64,000 bases of DNA, taken from contig NZ_JARKMY010000010.1 in assembly GCF_029360725.1 (NCBI RefSeq), forward strand, positions 124,001-188,000. The letters run 5' to 3'. This stretch comes from Chryseolinea sp. H1M3-3. GTDB taxonomy: Bacteria > Bacteroidota > Bacteroidia > Cytophagales > Cyclobacteriaceae. Shown here in pieces: positions 44,384 to 53,066 of this stretch. Numbering within the stretch: position 1 is the first letter of the stretch; every line of letters begins with the position of its first letter. Under the pieces are notes generated by a model that was given only the letters and a program-made list of their open reading frames with translations, was not told where the DNA came from and did no database searches. A program made the translations under genes and the position numbers.

Positions 44384-45703
44384 CTATTTTGGAACTGCAC
44401 CACTCACCTGTACGCCTTCCTTCCAAACGGCATATATCGACTGCGTGGCCTTAATGTCGCCTTCAGGATTCTCATTTAACACAACAAAATCAGCTCGCAT
44501 ACCTGCCGAAAGGATGCCTTGATCTTTAAGACCTAAAGCCTCACACGAATTGCGTGTAGCAACCGAGATAGCCTGTAATGGCGTTAGTCCGGCGTCTACC
44601 ATCAACTGTAATTCAAGGTGTTCGGAAAAGCCTTGCGCCCTCACTGGTTGTGCACCAGAGTCCGTTCCCATCACGACCAATACACCGCCATCAAATAGTT
44701 TCTTCAAGTTCGTCAATGCCATCGCATAGGCTTCTTTATTTTTTTGGTAACGTGGATTATTGACAATCCGATTTTTGTAGTCCTCTTTTGTTATCATTTC
44801 AAAAACACCAGGCTCTAAAGAAGCTTTAAAGAAAGGATCGTTGATCCACGTCGGCGTCGTACCGTAAAAAAATTCGTATCCATCCCGCGTCAGCGTTGGA
44901 ATATAAATCGTTCCCTTGGCCTTCATCTTCGAGATCAGGGCATCATCCACTTCTTTATCGCGGACGCTATGTGCAAAAATATCAACCCCGGCATCGAGCA
45001 AAAGGTGCGCATCCTCCAAATAGTACAAGTGGGCGGCTACGCGTATTCCATGCTTGTGCGCTTCGCTGATAATCGCACGATATATTTCAGGTTTTATTCC
45101 GCCTTCATCCACCCAGATTTTAATCATATCGGGTTTGAAAGCTACCAATTCATTAACATTCCTAATAGCTTCCTCTGGAGTAGCAGGCCGATAAATCTTT
45201 TCCATTCCATTCTCCGTGGACCCGCCCGCTAAAGGAGGACGAAAACCATATCCTGCTGTATAAACTGTAGCTCCTGGCACTTTGCCCGAACGGGAAGCTT
45301 CCCTGATTGAAAAGATCAGTTCTTTATCTGTACCCATAGAAACAACGGTACCGACACCATAAGATTGATATCGTTCGAGCTCCTTGATAATATGGTCCTG
45401 ATTAAAATTTTCTGCCCCCACAGTAGTACCCTTTGACATCCCCAGGTGACCGTGAACATTGGTAAGCAAGGGCATAATAGTCTTGCCTGCAAGGTTGATC
45501 ACTTTCGCATTGGGAAAGTTATTTTGTTTTGAAATCGAGCCAATCTTTCCATCCCTAATCAATACGCTCATGTTTCTTTGGGCCGGTTTGCCAGAGCCAT
45601 CGATCACCGTCACATTTTTCAACAACACAACTTCGGGTGATTGACCTTGGATGGACCCGCCTATCATAAGCAGTACAACAATAAACAACAAAACGGTTTT
45701 CAT
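44384..45703 (-). CDS. Secreted amidohydrolase-family protein
   Basis: This 439-residue protein has a signal peptide (MKTVLLFIVVLLMIGGSIQGQ). The amidohydrolase barrel shows VTVIDGSGKPAQRN, then NVHGHLG with the first metal His pair, VAAHLYYLEDAHLLLDAGVD with a later His, and MGTDSG with the final Asp. The HxH motif is present as H-G-H. The C-terminal beta part has AGMRADFVVLNENPEGD. It should hydrolyse a cyclic amide or imidazolone-like bond, possibly a dipeptide. Confidence 0.88.
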   Translation of the reverse strand: MKTVLLFIVVLLMIGGSIQGQSPEVVLLKNVTVIDGSGKPAQRNMSVLIRDGKIGSISKQNNFPNAKVINLAGKTIMPLLTNVHGHLGMSKGTTVGAENFNQDHIIKELERYQSYGVGTVVSMGTDKELIFSIREASRSGKVPGATVYTAGYGFRPPLAGGSTENGMEKIYRPATPEEAIRNVNELVAFKPDMIKIWVDEGGIKPEIYRAIISEAHKHGIRVAAHLYYLEDAHLLLDAGVDIFAHSVRDKEVDDALISKMKAKGTIYIPTLTRDGYEFFYGTTPTWINDPFFKASLEPGVFEMITKEDYKNRIVNNPRYQKNKEAYAMALTNLKKLFDGGVLVVMGTDSGAQPVRAQGFSEHLELQLMVDAGLTPLQAISVATRNSCEALGLKDQGILSAGMRADFVVLNENPEGDIKATQSIYAVWKEGVQVSGAVPK

Positions 45704-45942
45704 GCGTTTAAAGGGGTAAAGGACTAATTCGAAATAAAATAATCATTATTGGCAACGCCTAACAATGGCTATTGTATAAATAAAACCAGGATGACGTTAA
45801 ATGGTCTTTAACCGGTTCCCAACAAGTCATCTCGGTAGAAATTAAACTTATAACGGTGTAATTGCGCCATTACCAGGGGTTGATCGCGACAAAAAGCCAA
45901 CCTAATTTTGAATATGAATTAACAATCACACCCGTTTACCCA

Positions 45943-45976
45943 CTTCAACACTTAGAACTCCAACACTTCAACACTT
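45943..45976 (+). repeat. Tandem CTTCAACACTT leader element, copy 1
   Basis: CTTCAACACTT, a short linker and then CAACACTTCAACACTT end exactly at the ATG of the GlxA-type regulator gene. A nearly identical element lies before the DUF2892 gene (52672-52705, other strand). Confidence 0.55.
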
Positions 45977-46969
45977 ATGAAACACATTTCTATTATAGTA
46001 CCACAAGGCGAGGCAGTCATGGGAAGCATTGAAGGACCTCATAAAGTTTTCAACCAAGTCAACGACTTCATGACTAGCAACGGTAAGCCACCCTTGTTCG
46101 ATGTCAAGCTTGTTGGCCTTTCCAAAGAAACGCACACTTATGAAAAATTATTCACGATAATACCGCAACTCACCATCAAGGACGTGGATCGAACCGACCT
46201 TATTATCATACCGGCCATTAAAGGTGATTTCGAAAACTCTGTCAAGATTAATCACGATTTTCTACCGTGGATCGCTAAGCAGTATAAGGGAGGCGCTGAG
46301 GTTGCCAGCCTTTGCTTAGGCGCTTTTCTATTAGCATCGACCGGTCTACTGAAAGGCAAAAAATGTGCAACGCACTGGATAGCGGCCAATGAATTTAAGA
46401 GAATGTTTCCGGACGTAAACCTGGTAGCTGAAAAAATCATTACCGATGAAAATGGTATTTACTGCAGTGGAGGTGCCTATTCGTTTTTGAATCTTATTTT
46501 GTACCTGGTTGAAAAATATGCCGGCCGAAACCTGGCAGTGCTTTGTGCTAAAGTATTTGAAATAGAAATTGAAAGAGGAAGTCAATCTCAGTTTATCATT
46601 TTTAATGGCCAAAAAGAACACGAGGACGAACCCATCAAAAAGGCACAGGTATTCATTGAAAATAATTTCATGAAAAAAATAACCGTTGATGAATTGGCTT
46701 CGATGCTTGCGCTGAGCCGTAGAAACCTGGAACGCCGCTTTAAGAAAGCCACGGCCAACACAACGGTGGAATATATTCAACGTGTAAAAATAGAAGCAGC
46801 TAAGATGAGCCTGGAATCATCGCGTGAGAATATAAATGAAGTGATGTACAAAGTCGGCTATACCGACAGCAAAGCCTTTCGAACGATATTCAAGAAAATC
46901 ACTGGCCTTTCTCCCCTGCAGTATAGAAGCAAGTATAATAAAGACGCAATGACAGCAAGTTTGGTTTAG
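45977..46969 (+). CDS. GlxA-type AraC-family regulator with DJ-1/PfpI domain
   Basis: This 330-residue protein has a DJ-1/PfpI-like amidotransferase-fold domain at about 1-200, with the conserved Cys in EVASLCLGAFLLASTGLL. An AraC DNA-binding domain follows at about 225-315 (VDELASMLALSRRNLERRFKKATANTTVEYI, VMYKVGYTDSKAFRTIFKKITGLSPLQYR). The N-terminal domain is expected to bind a small ligand rather than act as an enzyme. No clear target neighbour is seen. Confidence 0.92.
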   Translation: MKHISIIVPQGEAVMGSIEGPHKVFNQVNDFMTSNGKPPLFDVKLVGLSKETHTYEKLFTIIPQLTIKDVDRTDLIIIPAIKGDFENSVKINHDFLPWIAKQYKGGAEVASLCLGAFLLASTGLLKGKKCATHWIAANEFKRMFPDVNLVAEKIITDENGIYCSGGAYSFLNLILYLVEKYAGRNLAVLCAKVFEIEIERGSQSQFIIFNGQKEHEDEPIKKAQVFIENNFMKKITVDELASMLALSRRNLERRFKKATANTTVEYIQRVKIEAAKMSLESSRENINEVMYKVGYTDSKAFRTIFKKITGLSPLQYRSKYNKDAMTASLV

Positions 46970-47035
46970 TGATGGGACTTGCACGCTGTCTCGATTAATT
47001 GTAAGAATACATTCAGCTTCAATTTCTTTAGGAAT

Positions 47036-47070
47036 AAAAAAAACCTGGTCGAGATAGCCAGGTTTTTTTT
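47036..47070. terminator. Bidirectional intrinsic terminator
   Basis: A 13-bp stem with a CCTGG/CCAGG core has an A run on its left and a T run on its right (47063-47070). It serves both the plus-strand GlxA-type gene and the minus-strand SWIB gene. Confidence 0.85.
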
Positions 47071-47088
47071 AAGAAGTTTCTCGCAGAA

Positions 47089-47487
47089 TTACTTCACGTG
47101 ATTGTTCACGATTTTTGCCAATTCAAACATAGAGATTTGTTCTTTGCCACCGAAAACTGTCTTCAGTTTATCGTCTGCATTAATCATTCTCTTGTTTTGT
47201 TTGTCTTGAAGACCATTCTTCTTGATGTAATCCCAGATCTTTTTGATGATCTCCGTTCTTGGAATTGGCTTGGTACCTACTACTGCTCCTAATGATTCGC
47301 TAGGAGTAAGTGCAGCCATAAATGCTGCGTTAGGCTTTCTTGCTGACTTCTTTTTTGGAGCTGCTTTTTTTGCGGCTTTCTTGGGAGCAGCCTTCTTTGC
47401 TGCCTTCTTAGGAGCTGCTGCTTTCTTCTTAGCAGCTTTCTTTGGAGCTGCTTTTTTCTTAGCAGCTTTTTTCGCTTTTTTTGCCAT
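47089..47487 (-). CDS. SWIB/MDM2-domain protein with histone H1-like Lys/Ala-rich N-terminus
   Basis: This 132-residue protein has two parts. Residues 1-50 are Lys, Ala and Pro repeats (KKAAPKKAAKKK type), like the tails of histone H1 and bacterial Hc-like proteins. Residues 55-132 form a SWIB domain: MAALTPSESLGAVVG..PIPRTEIIKKIWDYIKKNG, DKLKTVFGGKEQISMFELAKIVNNHV. Such fusions are found in Chlamydia and Bacteroidota and are thought to bind DNA and organise the nucleoid (inference for this protein). It is monocistronic with its own terminator. Confidence 0.93.
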   Translation of the reverse strand: MAKKAKKAAKKKAAPKKAAKKKAAAPKKAAKKAAPKKAAKKAAPKKKSARKPNAAFMAALTPSESLGAVVGTKPIPRTEIIKKIWDYIKKNGLQDKQNKRMINADDKLKTVFGGKEQISMFELAKIVNNHVK

Positions 47488-47875
47488 AGCGTTAATTGAT
47501 GTTTAGTGTTAATTTTTTGTTTGATCCAACCCTGAAATTTCCTTCCGACGCTTTGCATTTCACAACGTATAACGTCAAAAGAATAATAAAAATCAGGACA
47601 TACTTTTCGCTAAAATAGCGGTGTAGTTTAAATATTCCTAATACCATGTTTTTCATAGACAAAAATGTCCTTATCGCAGTGGCAATATTTGGTCGTTTTA
47701 TACTTACATTTTGATCACCGAAAGAACAAGGGTCAATATGGGTAAAGTAACGGTATGTCCTGAAGGGGACCGTCTAACAACCACGAGAAACAAGTAGCCT
47801 TGTCCAACTCGCATCCTTGTAAGCAAGCTGACATAAAGTAGGTTTTTCATAGGATAAAATCCTGTGAAAGAGAAT
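47488..47875. other. Structure-rich intergenic region, possible small RNA
   Basis: This gene-free stretch of about 390 bases contains short hairpins: GTCC-GGAC near 47757-47771, ACAAG-CTTGT near 47790-47803 and a longer one at 47844-47869 (TTTCATAGGAT with ATCCTGTGAAA). No known riboswitch was recognised. It lies upstream of the minus-strand SWIB gene and could be its leader or an independent RNA. Confidence 0.35.
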
Positions 47876-47911
47876 AAAACATGAAGAGATTGAACCTTCT
47901 CTTCATGTTTT
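47876..47911 (-). terminator. Intrinsic terminator of the DUF4382 gene
   Basis: AAAACATGAAGAGA pairs perfectly (14 bp) with TCTCTTCATGTTTT around an 8-base loop. It lies 22 bases after the DUF4382 stop and has T-rich sequence on the minus strand. Confidence 0.8.
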
Positions 47912-47933
47912 AAATAAGTGTTAAAAGGAAATA

Positions 47934-48695
47934 TTAAGGAAGTGCTATGGCCCCCATATCGGTAACACTTCCAATAGTAACTGCTACACTTTCCTGTTGA
48001 AAATCGGTATATCCCTCTTTGGCGTCAAAGCTAACAGTGTATGTTCCAGCCGGTATTCCTCTCAATAAAAATTTTCCTGAAGCATCGGCAAAAGTCGTTG
48101 CAACGGTATCACTTGCTACTATGGCAAAGACCGCGGGAGCAGATTCGACGGGGGTCACAGTACCCTTAATGGCACCACTGGTAGCTTCCGTAAGGGAGCG
48201 TATCACTGGCTTCAGGTTATACTTACCACTGCCCGTCTCAACGATCGAGCGAGCCGCATCGAAGTCAAGCAGAATCTTGTAGGTCACGCCTTCAACAAGG
48301 TCCGCATGAACATTAAGTTTCAGCCCCGAGTGCTGGGCACTAGGTGCTGTCAAGTCAATAACCTGATTATTGATTTTGATCGAATTGTTGTTACCAAGGA
48401 TGAGTCGTATTTGTGAAATTTTTCCAGCGGGTAACTCCGTTGCCGATAATAACGTGTCTATTCCATTTGATAGCTTCAGGAGGTTGTAGACACCTGTGTT
48501 TACGTTGAGCGATTTCCATCCGTTCGCCGCATCGCCACCCTCCGCGTGCACTTCAATCCCTTGGATATCCACATTCACCTCCTCGTAATCGCCAGGCGCA
48601 TCTGTCAATCTTATTTCCAGACGGGCATTTTGATCATCTGAAGAACATGAGAGAATCGCTAGTGACAATGCTAAAAATCCAATTAGTTTTTTCAT
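47934..48695 (-). CDS. DUF4382 lipoprotein with carboxypeptidase-like C-terminal domain
   Basis: The 253-residue product starts at the ATG at 48695 (MKKLIGFLALSLAILSCSSD), where LSC is a lipobox. DUF4382 follows: ARLEIRLTDAPGDYEEVNVDIQGIEVH and WKSLNVNTGVYNLLKLSNG. A carboxypeptidase-regulatory-like beta-sandwich (about 165-253) has GAIKGTVTPVESAPAVFAIVASD and GTYTVSFDAKEGY. It should be a surface or periplasmic protein; its ligand is unknown. An upstream start at 48764 adds 23 residues without signal sense. Confidence 0.88.
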   Translation of the reverse strand: MKKLIGFLALSLAILSCSSDDQNARLEIRLTDAPGDYEEVNVDIQGIEVHAEGGDAANGWKSLNVNTGVYNLLKLSNGIDTLLSATELPAGKISQIRLILGNNNSIKINNQVIDLTAPSAQHSGLKLNVHADLVEGVTYKILLDFDAARSIVETGSGKYNLKPVIRSLTEATSGAIKGTVTPVESAPAVFAIVASDTVATTFADASGKFLLRGIPAGTYTVSFDAKEGYTDFQQESVAVTIGSVTDMGAIALP

Positions 48696-48992
48696 AGGTA
48701 CAGTTTGTTTTTTGAGCCCGTTAGACAAGGCTTGGAGGTGCGGGTTTAATCCGTCATCCTCCATTCAACCCCTTAACGCGGTCGTTCGAAAGAGCAAACT
48801 GCGCTTTATCTGCGCTTAAAAAAGCGCCCCCAAAAGCAGCTAAAGTTTATGTCATCCATAGCCTCAAGCCGAAAATTCAGGTCTTAAAAAAGCGAATTCA
48901 TAATTTGTTTTCGACTGTTGAGAATAGAAACGGCAAATAAATTTCCCAACGAGTATATTCTTTACCGGAAAGTCTATAACGCTTAACATACA

Positions 48993-49922
48993 ATGATGCA
49001 CACTATTCTTAACGCACTTTTTCTTTTTACCGTGCTCGCACTTACAGCTTGTGACGACAATGATGCGCCGGAGGAGAAACCCTATCGCTTTCATGCAACA
49101 ATGATGATTGATGGATATGCCCGGACGTATGTGTTAACCCTTCCTCCTGACTATTACGATACGCCGGAAAAAGATTTTCCTTTGGTTATCGGGATGCATG
49201 GCACGGGTGGAAGCGCCAGTCAATTTGAATCCGACTACCGTTTTGCGGATTTTGCTAATGAATCGAACTTCATTGCCGTCTATCCGGAAGGCGTTCAAAG
49301 CAATGGGTTTTTAGGATTGCGAACGTGGAATGCGGGGACATGTTGTGACTATGCCCTGGACCATCAAATTGATGATGTGAAGTTTATTCGAGAACTCATT
49401 GATGACGTGGTGGCCCGTTACAACGTGAATCCTAAGCGTGTTTATGCAACAGGCATGTCAAACGGAGGTATGATGGCTTACCGGCTAGCCTGCGAAATCC
49501 CTGAGAAGATTGCAGCCATTGCCACTGTGAGTTGTTCTATGGTGGTTTCTGAACCTTGCCATCCATCACGGGCGGTACCGATCTTACACATTCATTCCAT
49601 GCTTGATACGAAAATTCCGCATGAAGGGGGAATTGGTATTGGCGGGTATCATTTTCCTCCAATTGATTCTGTGTTAACTGCATGGGCTGTCGAAAACTCA
49701 TGTGATACGCCATCGCAGATCATCATCAACAATGACAAGTATTCCTTTAAAAAGTGGTCGCCGTGCGAGGGAAACTCAGCAATTGAATATTACTTAACGA
49801 AAGATGGCGGACACGCATGGCCGGGTGGATTAAAAAGTCGAGCCAAAGCTGATACACCCTCTGTGGCGATTAATGCCAATGAATTGCTATGGGAATTTTT
49901 TCAGCGATTTGAATTACCTTAA
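48993..49922 (+). CDS. PHB depolymerase/feruloyl-esterase-like alpha/beta-hydrolase lipoprotein
   Basis: This 309-residue secreted lipoprotein has the signal TVLALTACDDN, with Cys at about residue 20. The alpha/beta-hydrolase core has PLVIGMHGTGGSASQFE (oxyanion region), then the nucleophile elbow GMSNGGMMAYRLAC and the late His in DGGHAWPGG. This is the LpqC / polyhydroxybutyrate depolymerase-like esterase group, which cleaves polymer or aromatic esters. It precedes the LytS-like gene, whose chosen start leaves 52 bases between them. Confidence 0.88.
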   Translation: MMHTILNALFLFTVLALTACDDNDAPEEKPYRFHATMMIDGYARTYVLTLPPDYYDTPEKDFPLVIGMHGTGGSASQFESDYRFADFANESNFIAVYPEGVQSNGFLGLRTWNAGTCCDYALDHQIDDVKFIRELIDDVVARYNVNPKRVYATGMSNGGMMAYRLACEIPEKIAAIATVSCSMVVSEPCHPSRAVPILHIHSMLDTKIPHEGGIGIGGYHFPPIDSVLTAWAVENSCDTPSQIIINNDKYSFKKWSPCEGNSAIEYYLTKDGGHAWPGGLKSRAKADTPSVAINANELLWEFFQRFELP

Positions 49923-49974
49923 GAATTTTAAGTTTTTCAATATCAAAGTTGATTTGAATCCGTTCATTAGCACG

Positions 49975-51042
49975 ATGAATCCATCAATCAAATTACTCCT
50001 TTTAGGATTGAATTCAATACGTGAACGAACGAATGGCCGGTATAAAATAATCTTCAGCCTTTCCGTTGCACTGGCGATATTCTATTCGCTTCCTTGGATC
50101 GCATTAAGTGAACAGTCACGGATTGCCGGAAATAATATTCAACCAGCACCCGGCGGAAGGGTTTTGTATTTATTTATTTCCGTTTTCCTTACCAGCATAT
50201 TGTTCTTTCAATACAATTTGTTTTGGAAGGGCAAAGTATTAGCGTTGACTGGCCGTGTGCGCCCTGTTCTTAATTTGCTGATCAATCTCATGCTGATGAT
50301 TGCTGTTTCAGGTGTGCTAATTTTAATAGCAACTATCCTTTTTAACATCAATGCGCCGCGGGCATTCTTTATCTTTTACTTATTCCGAAATACGGGAATA
50401 ATGCTGATAGTAATGCTGGTGACTTATGTCATAGAATTGGTCGACAAGTCTCGAGTCGATAAGATTGAGATATTAACACTGCAGAATAAGAATTCTGAAA
50501 CCGAGCTATCGGCACTTCGATCACAGATTGATCCGCACTTTCTGTTTAACTCGCTTACTTCATTAAGTGGTTTGATTCGTGCCAATAGCAAGGAGGCACT
50601 TGAATTTGTTAATCATCTGTCTGAAACCTTTCGTTACATTCTTGAAAAACGTGAACATAAATTAGTGACTGTTCAAGACGAACTTCGGTTTGTAGCATCG
50701 TACATTTTTATGCTTCAAAAAAGATTTGCTGATAGCTTTCGAATTGAGATCAATATTGAGGAAGCGCATCTCACTAAAAACATACCTCAATTTGCACTCC
50801 AGATCATGGTCGAGAATGCAATTAAACATAACCTCCTATCTGCCAAAAATCCGTTGACGATTGATATTCGGTCTTTAGGAAACAACTTACGTGTACGAAA
50901 TAATTTACAGCTCAAAAAAACTGTATCCGGTTATGGTATCGGACTTACAAATTTATCAAAGCGATATCAACTCATTGGTCGAAACGATATCATCATTAGA
51001 AAAACACCTGAATATTTTGAGGTAGAATTGCCACTTTTATGA
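49975..51042 (+). CDS. LytS-type sensor histidine kinase
   Basis: The 355-residue kinase starts at the ATG at 49975; the ORF from 49873 overlaps the esterase end. Four membrane spans lie in residues 20-165. The His_kinase domain has the phospho-acceptor box ALRSQIDPHFLFNSLTSL, then FALQIMVENAIKHNL (N box) and SGYGIGLTNLSKRYQLIG (G box). It should autophosphorylate and pass phosphate to the adjacent LytTR regulator, whose start overlaps its stop. Confidence 0.93.
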   Translation: MNPSIKLLLLGLNSIRERTNGRYKIIFSLSVALAIFYSLPWIALSEQSRIAGNNIQPAPGGRVLYLFISVFLTSILFFQYNLFWKGKVLALTGRVRPVLNLLINLMLMIAVSGVLILIATILFNINAPRAFFIFYLFRNTGIMLIVMLVTYVIELVDKSRVDKIEILTLQNKNSETELSALRSQIDPHFLFNSLTSLSGLIRANSKEALEFVNHLSETFRYILEKREHKLVTVQDELRFVASYIFMLQKRFADSFRIEINIEEAHLTKNIPQFALQIMVENAIKHNLLSAKNPLTIDIRSLGNNLRVRNNLQLKKTVSGYGIGLTNLSKRYQLIGRNDIIIRKTPEYFEVELPLL

Positions 51043-51800
51043 AAGACATACGTGCCATTCTTGTAGAAGATGAAGCAGGCGCTGCTAAAAATCTTCAATT
51101 GTTATTGACCGACGTGGCGCCTGAAATCAAAATAGTCTCAGTGCTATCCAGCATTGAACAAACGGTAGAATGGCTTACACTAAATCCACATCCTGCGTTA
51201 GCGTTTTTTGACATTCAACTCGAAGACGGATTATCATTTGAAATCTTTAGAAAGATAACAGTAGATTTTCCGGTAATTTTTACGACAGCATTTAACCAAT
51301 ATGCCATCGACGCATTTAAAGTTAACAGTATAGATTATTTACTGAAGCCTATCAAAGAGGAAGATCTTCTCTTCAGCCTCCAAAAATATCATAAGCTTAG
51401 CAAAGAAATCATTAACCCTGATGTAATAGACAAAATTATCAATGCAATTCCCCGACATGATCATTCATCAACGTTTCTCATTCATTACAAAGATCGACTA
51501 CTGCCCATTCCAGAAAAGGAATTCGCATTCTTTTACATTGACAATGGATTGGTTCATGGATGCACGCATAAGCATCAAATCTATCCCATCGATCATAGCA
51601 TGGAAGACCTTGAAGTAAAACTATCCTCCACACAGTTTTTCAAAGCAAACAGACAATTCATTGTTAATCGGGAAGCCATAAAAGAGATTGAGTTCTACTT
51701 TAACAGTCGGCTTTTACTTAAGCTTTCACCACCCCCCAAGGATGCTGTTCTTGTGAGTAAAGCCAGAGTCCCGATATTCAAGGAGTGGATGAAAGGATAA
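51039..51800 (+). CDS. LytTR-family response regulator
   Basis: This 253-residue regulator has a receiver domain at about 1-120 (AILVEDEAGAAKNL, the phospho-acceptor Asp in LAFFDIQLEDGLSFE and the signalling Lys in DYLLKPIKEED). A LytTR DNA-binding domain at about 150-250 has RLLPIPEKEFAFFYIDNG and FFKANRQFIVNREAIKEIEF. It overlaps the kinase stop by 4 bases (ATGA). Targets are unknown; the small exported protein downstream is one possibility. Confidence 0.93.
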   Translation: MKDIRAILVEDEAGAAKNLQLLLTDVAPEIKIVSVLSSIEQTVEWLTLNPHPALAFFDIQLEDGLSFEIFRKITVDFPVIFTTAFNQYAIDAFKVNSIDYLLKPIKEEDLLFSLQKYHKLSKEIINPDVIDKIINAIPRHDHSSTFLIHYKDRLLPIPEKEFAFFYIDNGLVHGCTHKHQIYPIDHSMEDLEVKLSSTQFFKANRQFIVNREAIKEIEFYFNSRLLLKLSPPPKDAVLVSKARVPIFKEWMKG

Positions 51801-51913
51801 ATTTCATTGCAGGAAGTTTCAGCTTCACAATCAGTTTCTTCAGGTTAAACCATATTCTCCCTCCACCCCTCTTTGGGTTACCGTTAATTTGATCAGAAAT
51901 TAAATTCATACTT

Positions 51914-52315
51914 ATGAAAACAGTATTCTTAACAGTCAGCATTCTTTATTTAACATCTTTCGGAAATCTCATTCACGCACAGGAAAAATTGGAGTCCCTC
52001 ATGAATGAAAGCACACCGGAAGAAAGAGCTCAGCTCCAAACAGACTACATGAAAGAAAATCTGGCATTAACGCCCGAGCAGGAACCAAAAATCCATGACC
52101 TCAATCTTAAGTACGCGAAAAAAATGCAAGACGCATACAACACTACCGATCGAAGGTTTCAAAAATTAAAAAAAATGAAAAGCATTGGTGACGACAAAGA
52201 CCAGGAATTGAAAAGCGTTTTAAATCCTGATCAATACGCAACATACGAGAAAAATAAAGAATTGATGAAGGAGAAAATGCGCGCACGTGCGAAGGAGCGG
52301 CGAAAAGAAAGATAA
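51914..52315 (+). CDS. Small exported helical protein, Spy/CpxP-like
   Basis: This 133-residue protein has a signal peptide ending near residue 22 (LIHAQ). The mature part is almost wholly charged and helical, with the LTPEQE element (NLALTPEQEPKIHDLNLKY) and LNPDQYATYEKNKE, as in Spy/CpxP-type LTxxQ proteins. These work as periplasmic chaperones or envelope-stress sensors. The C-terminus is basic (RARAKERRKER). It follows the LytTR gene by about 110 bases and could be its target (inference). Confidence 0.75.
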   Translation: MKTVFLTVSILYLTSFGNLIHAQEKLESLMNESTPEERAQLQTDYMKENLALTPEQEPKIHDLNLKYAKKMQDAYNTTDRRFQKLKKMKSIGDDKDQELKSVLNPDQYATYEKNKELMKEKMRARAKERRKER

Positions 52316-52435
52316 TAATTATGAGCCAGTTTCAGTGCAAGGCGCTGCTTGCCTAACAACGTAAAGCATATGCGACAAGGCAAAGAAGTTTGACGGATAA
52401 GATTTACTTCCCAGCCTTGCTCGCATTTGCCAGTT

Positions 52436-52666
52436 CTAGCTCCGTTGTTGATTCTTCGCCGTAAGGTTCTTTCGAAGTGTACTAATCCCAAATGGAACAT
52501 ATAACGGGCAGAAACCTACTACGCTGGTGAGCAGAAAAATAAAGGCGAAAGCGATTAGCACGCCACCTAATATTCCACCGATAACACCAGTTGCATACAT
52601 TGTTACCAGAATTGCTGCGACTATCACCCGGATAATTCGATCAGCAGTACCCATGTTTTTTTTCAT
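52436..52666 (-). CDS. DUF2892 (YgaP-like) inner membrane protein, copy 1
   Basis: This 76-residue protein has two membrane spans (IIRVIVAAILVTMYATGVIGG and VLIAFAFIFLLTSVVGFCPLY) with the family's GFCPLYVPFGI motif. DUF2892 domains form the membrane half of YgaP-type rhodaneses and act near sulfur or redox stress genes. Its leader carries the tandem CTTCAACACTT element. It is the last gene of the sulfur/efflux island. Confidence 0.88.
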   Translation of the reverse strand: MKKNMGTADRIIRVIVAAILVTMYATGVIGGILGGVLIAFAFIFLLTSVVGFCPLYVPFGISTLRKNLTAKNQQRS

Positions 52667-52671
52667 GTTTA

Positions 52672-52705
52672 AAGTGTTGAAGTGTTGAGGTTCGAAGTGT
52701 TGAAG
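52672..52705 (-). repeat. Tandem CTTCAACACTT leader element, copy 2
   Basis: Read on the minus strand, CTTCAACACTT, a linker and CAACACTTCAACACTT end 5 bases before the ATG of the DUF2892 gene. It closely matches the element at 45943-45976. Confidence 0.55.
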
Positions 52706-52838
52706 ATGCTCAAATCAATCGCTCGTGGCTCACAATTCAAAACTATGAGCCACTTACGAAGACAACATAAAACTAAAAGGCGCATGTTCTTAGAACCATG
52801 ATAACCGTCAGCATTGCTGCTGATATTATTCAGAGTTT

Positions 52839-53042
52839 TTATCCACAGGTCTTGCCGCCACCTTCCACCCCTACTTTGTCCAGTATTTTTTCCAACGGAC
52901 AAATTTGGGTGAAAGAAGATTGTAAAAGATTCAGTCCCACAAAGGCTGTAAGGCCAAGCCAATAAATGCTTACAAAATAAGCGAGTGTAATGCTGATCAA
53001 TACCATTGATCCTGCAACAGCTCTAACGATACGTTCTCTCAT
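52839..53042 (-). CDS. DUF2892 (YgaP-like) inner membrane protein, copy 2
   Basis: The 67-residue product has two spans (VAGSMVLISITLAYFVSIYWLG and LTAFVGLNLLQSSF) followed by TQICPLEKILDKVGV, the DUF2892 Cys-Pro motif. It ends in GGGKTCG with an extra Cys. Paralogous to copy 1, it lies 24 bases downstream of the PII-like gene. A role in sulfur handling beside the rhodanese enzyme is inferred from context only. Confidence 0.88.
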   Translation of the reverse strand: MRERIVRAVAGSMVLISITLAYFVSIYWLGLTAFVGLNLLQSSFTQICPLEKILDKVGVEGGGKTCG

Positions 53043-53066
53043 TTTTTTTATTCTTTATGTTAATAT

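Noticed and set aside
47640-47720. Cobalamin-box-like GCCACTG on the minus strand
   Set aside because: A single 7-mer without the other conserved parts of a cobalamin riboswitch; taken as chance.
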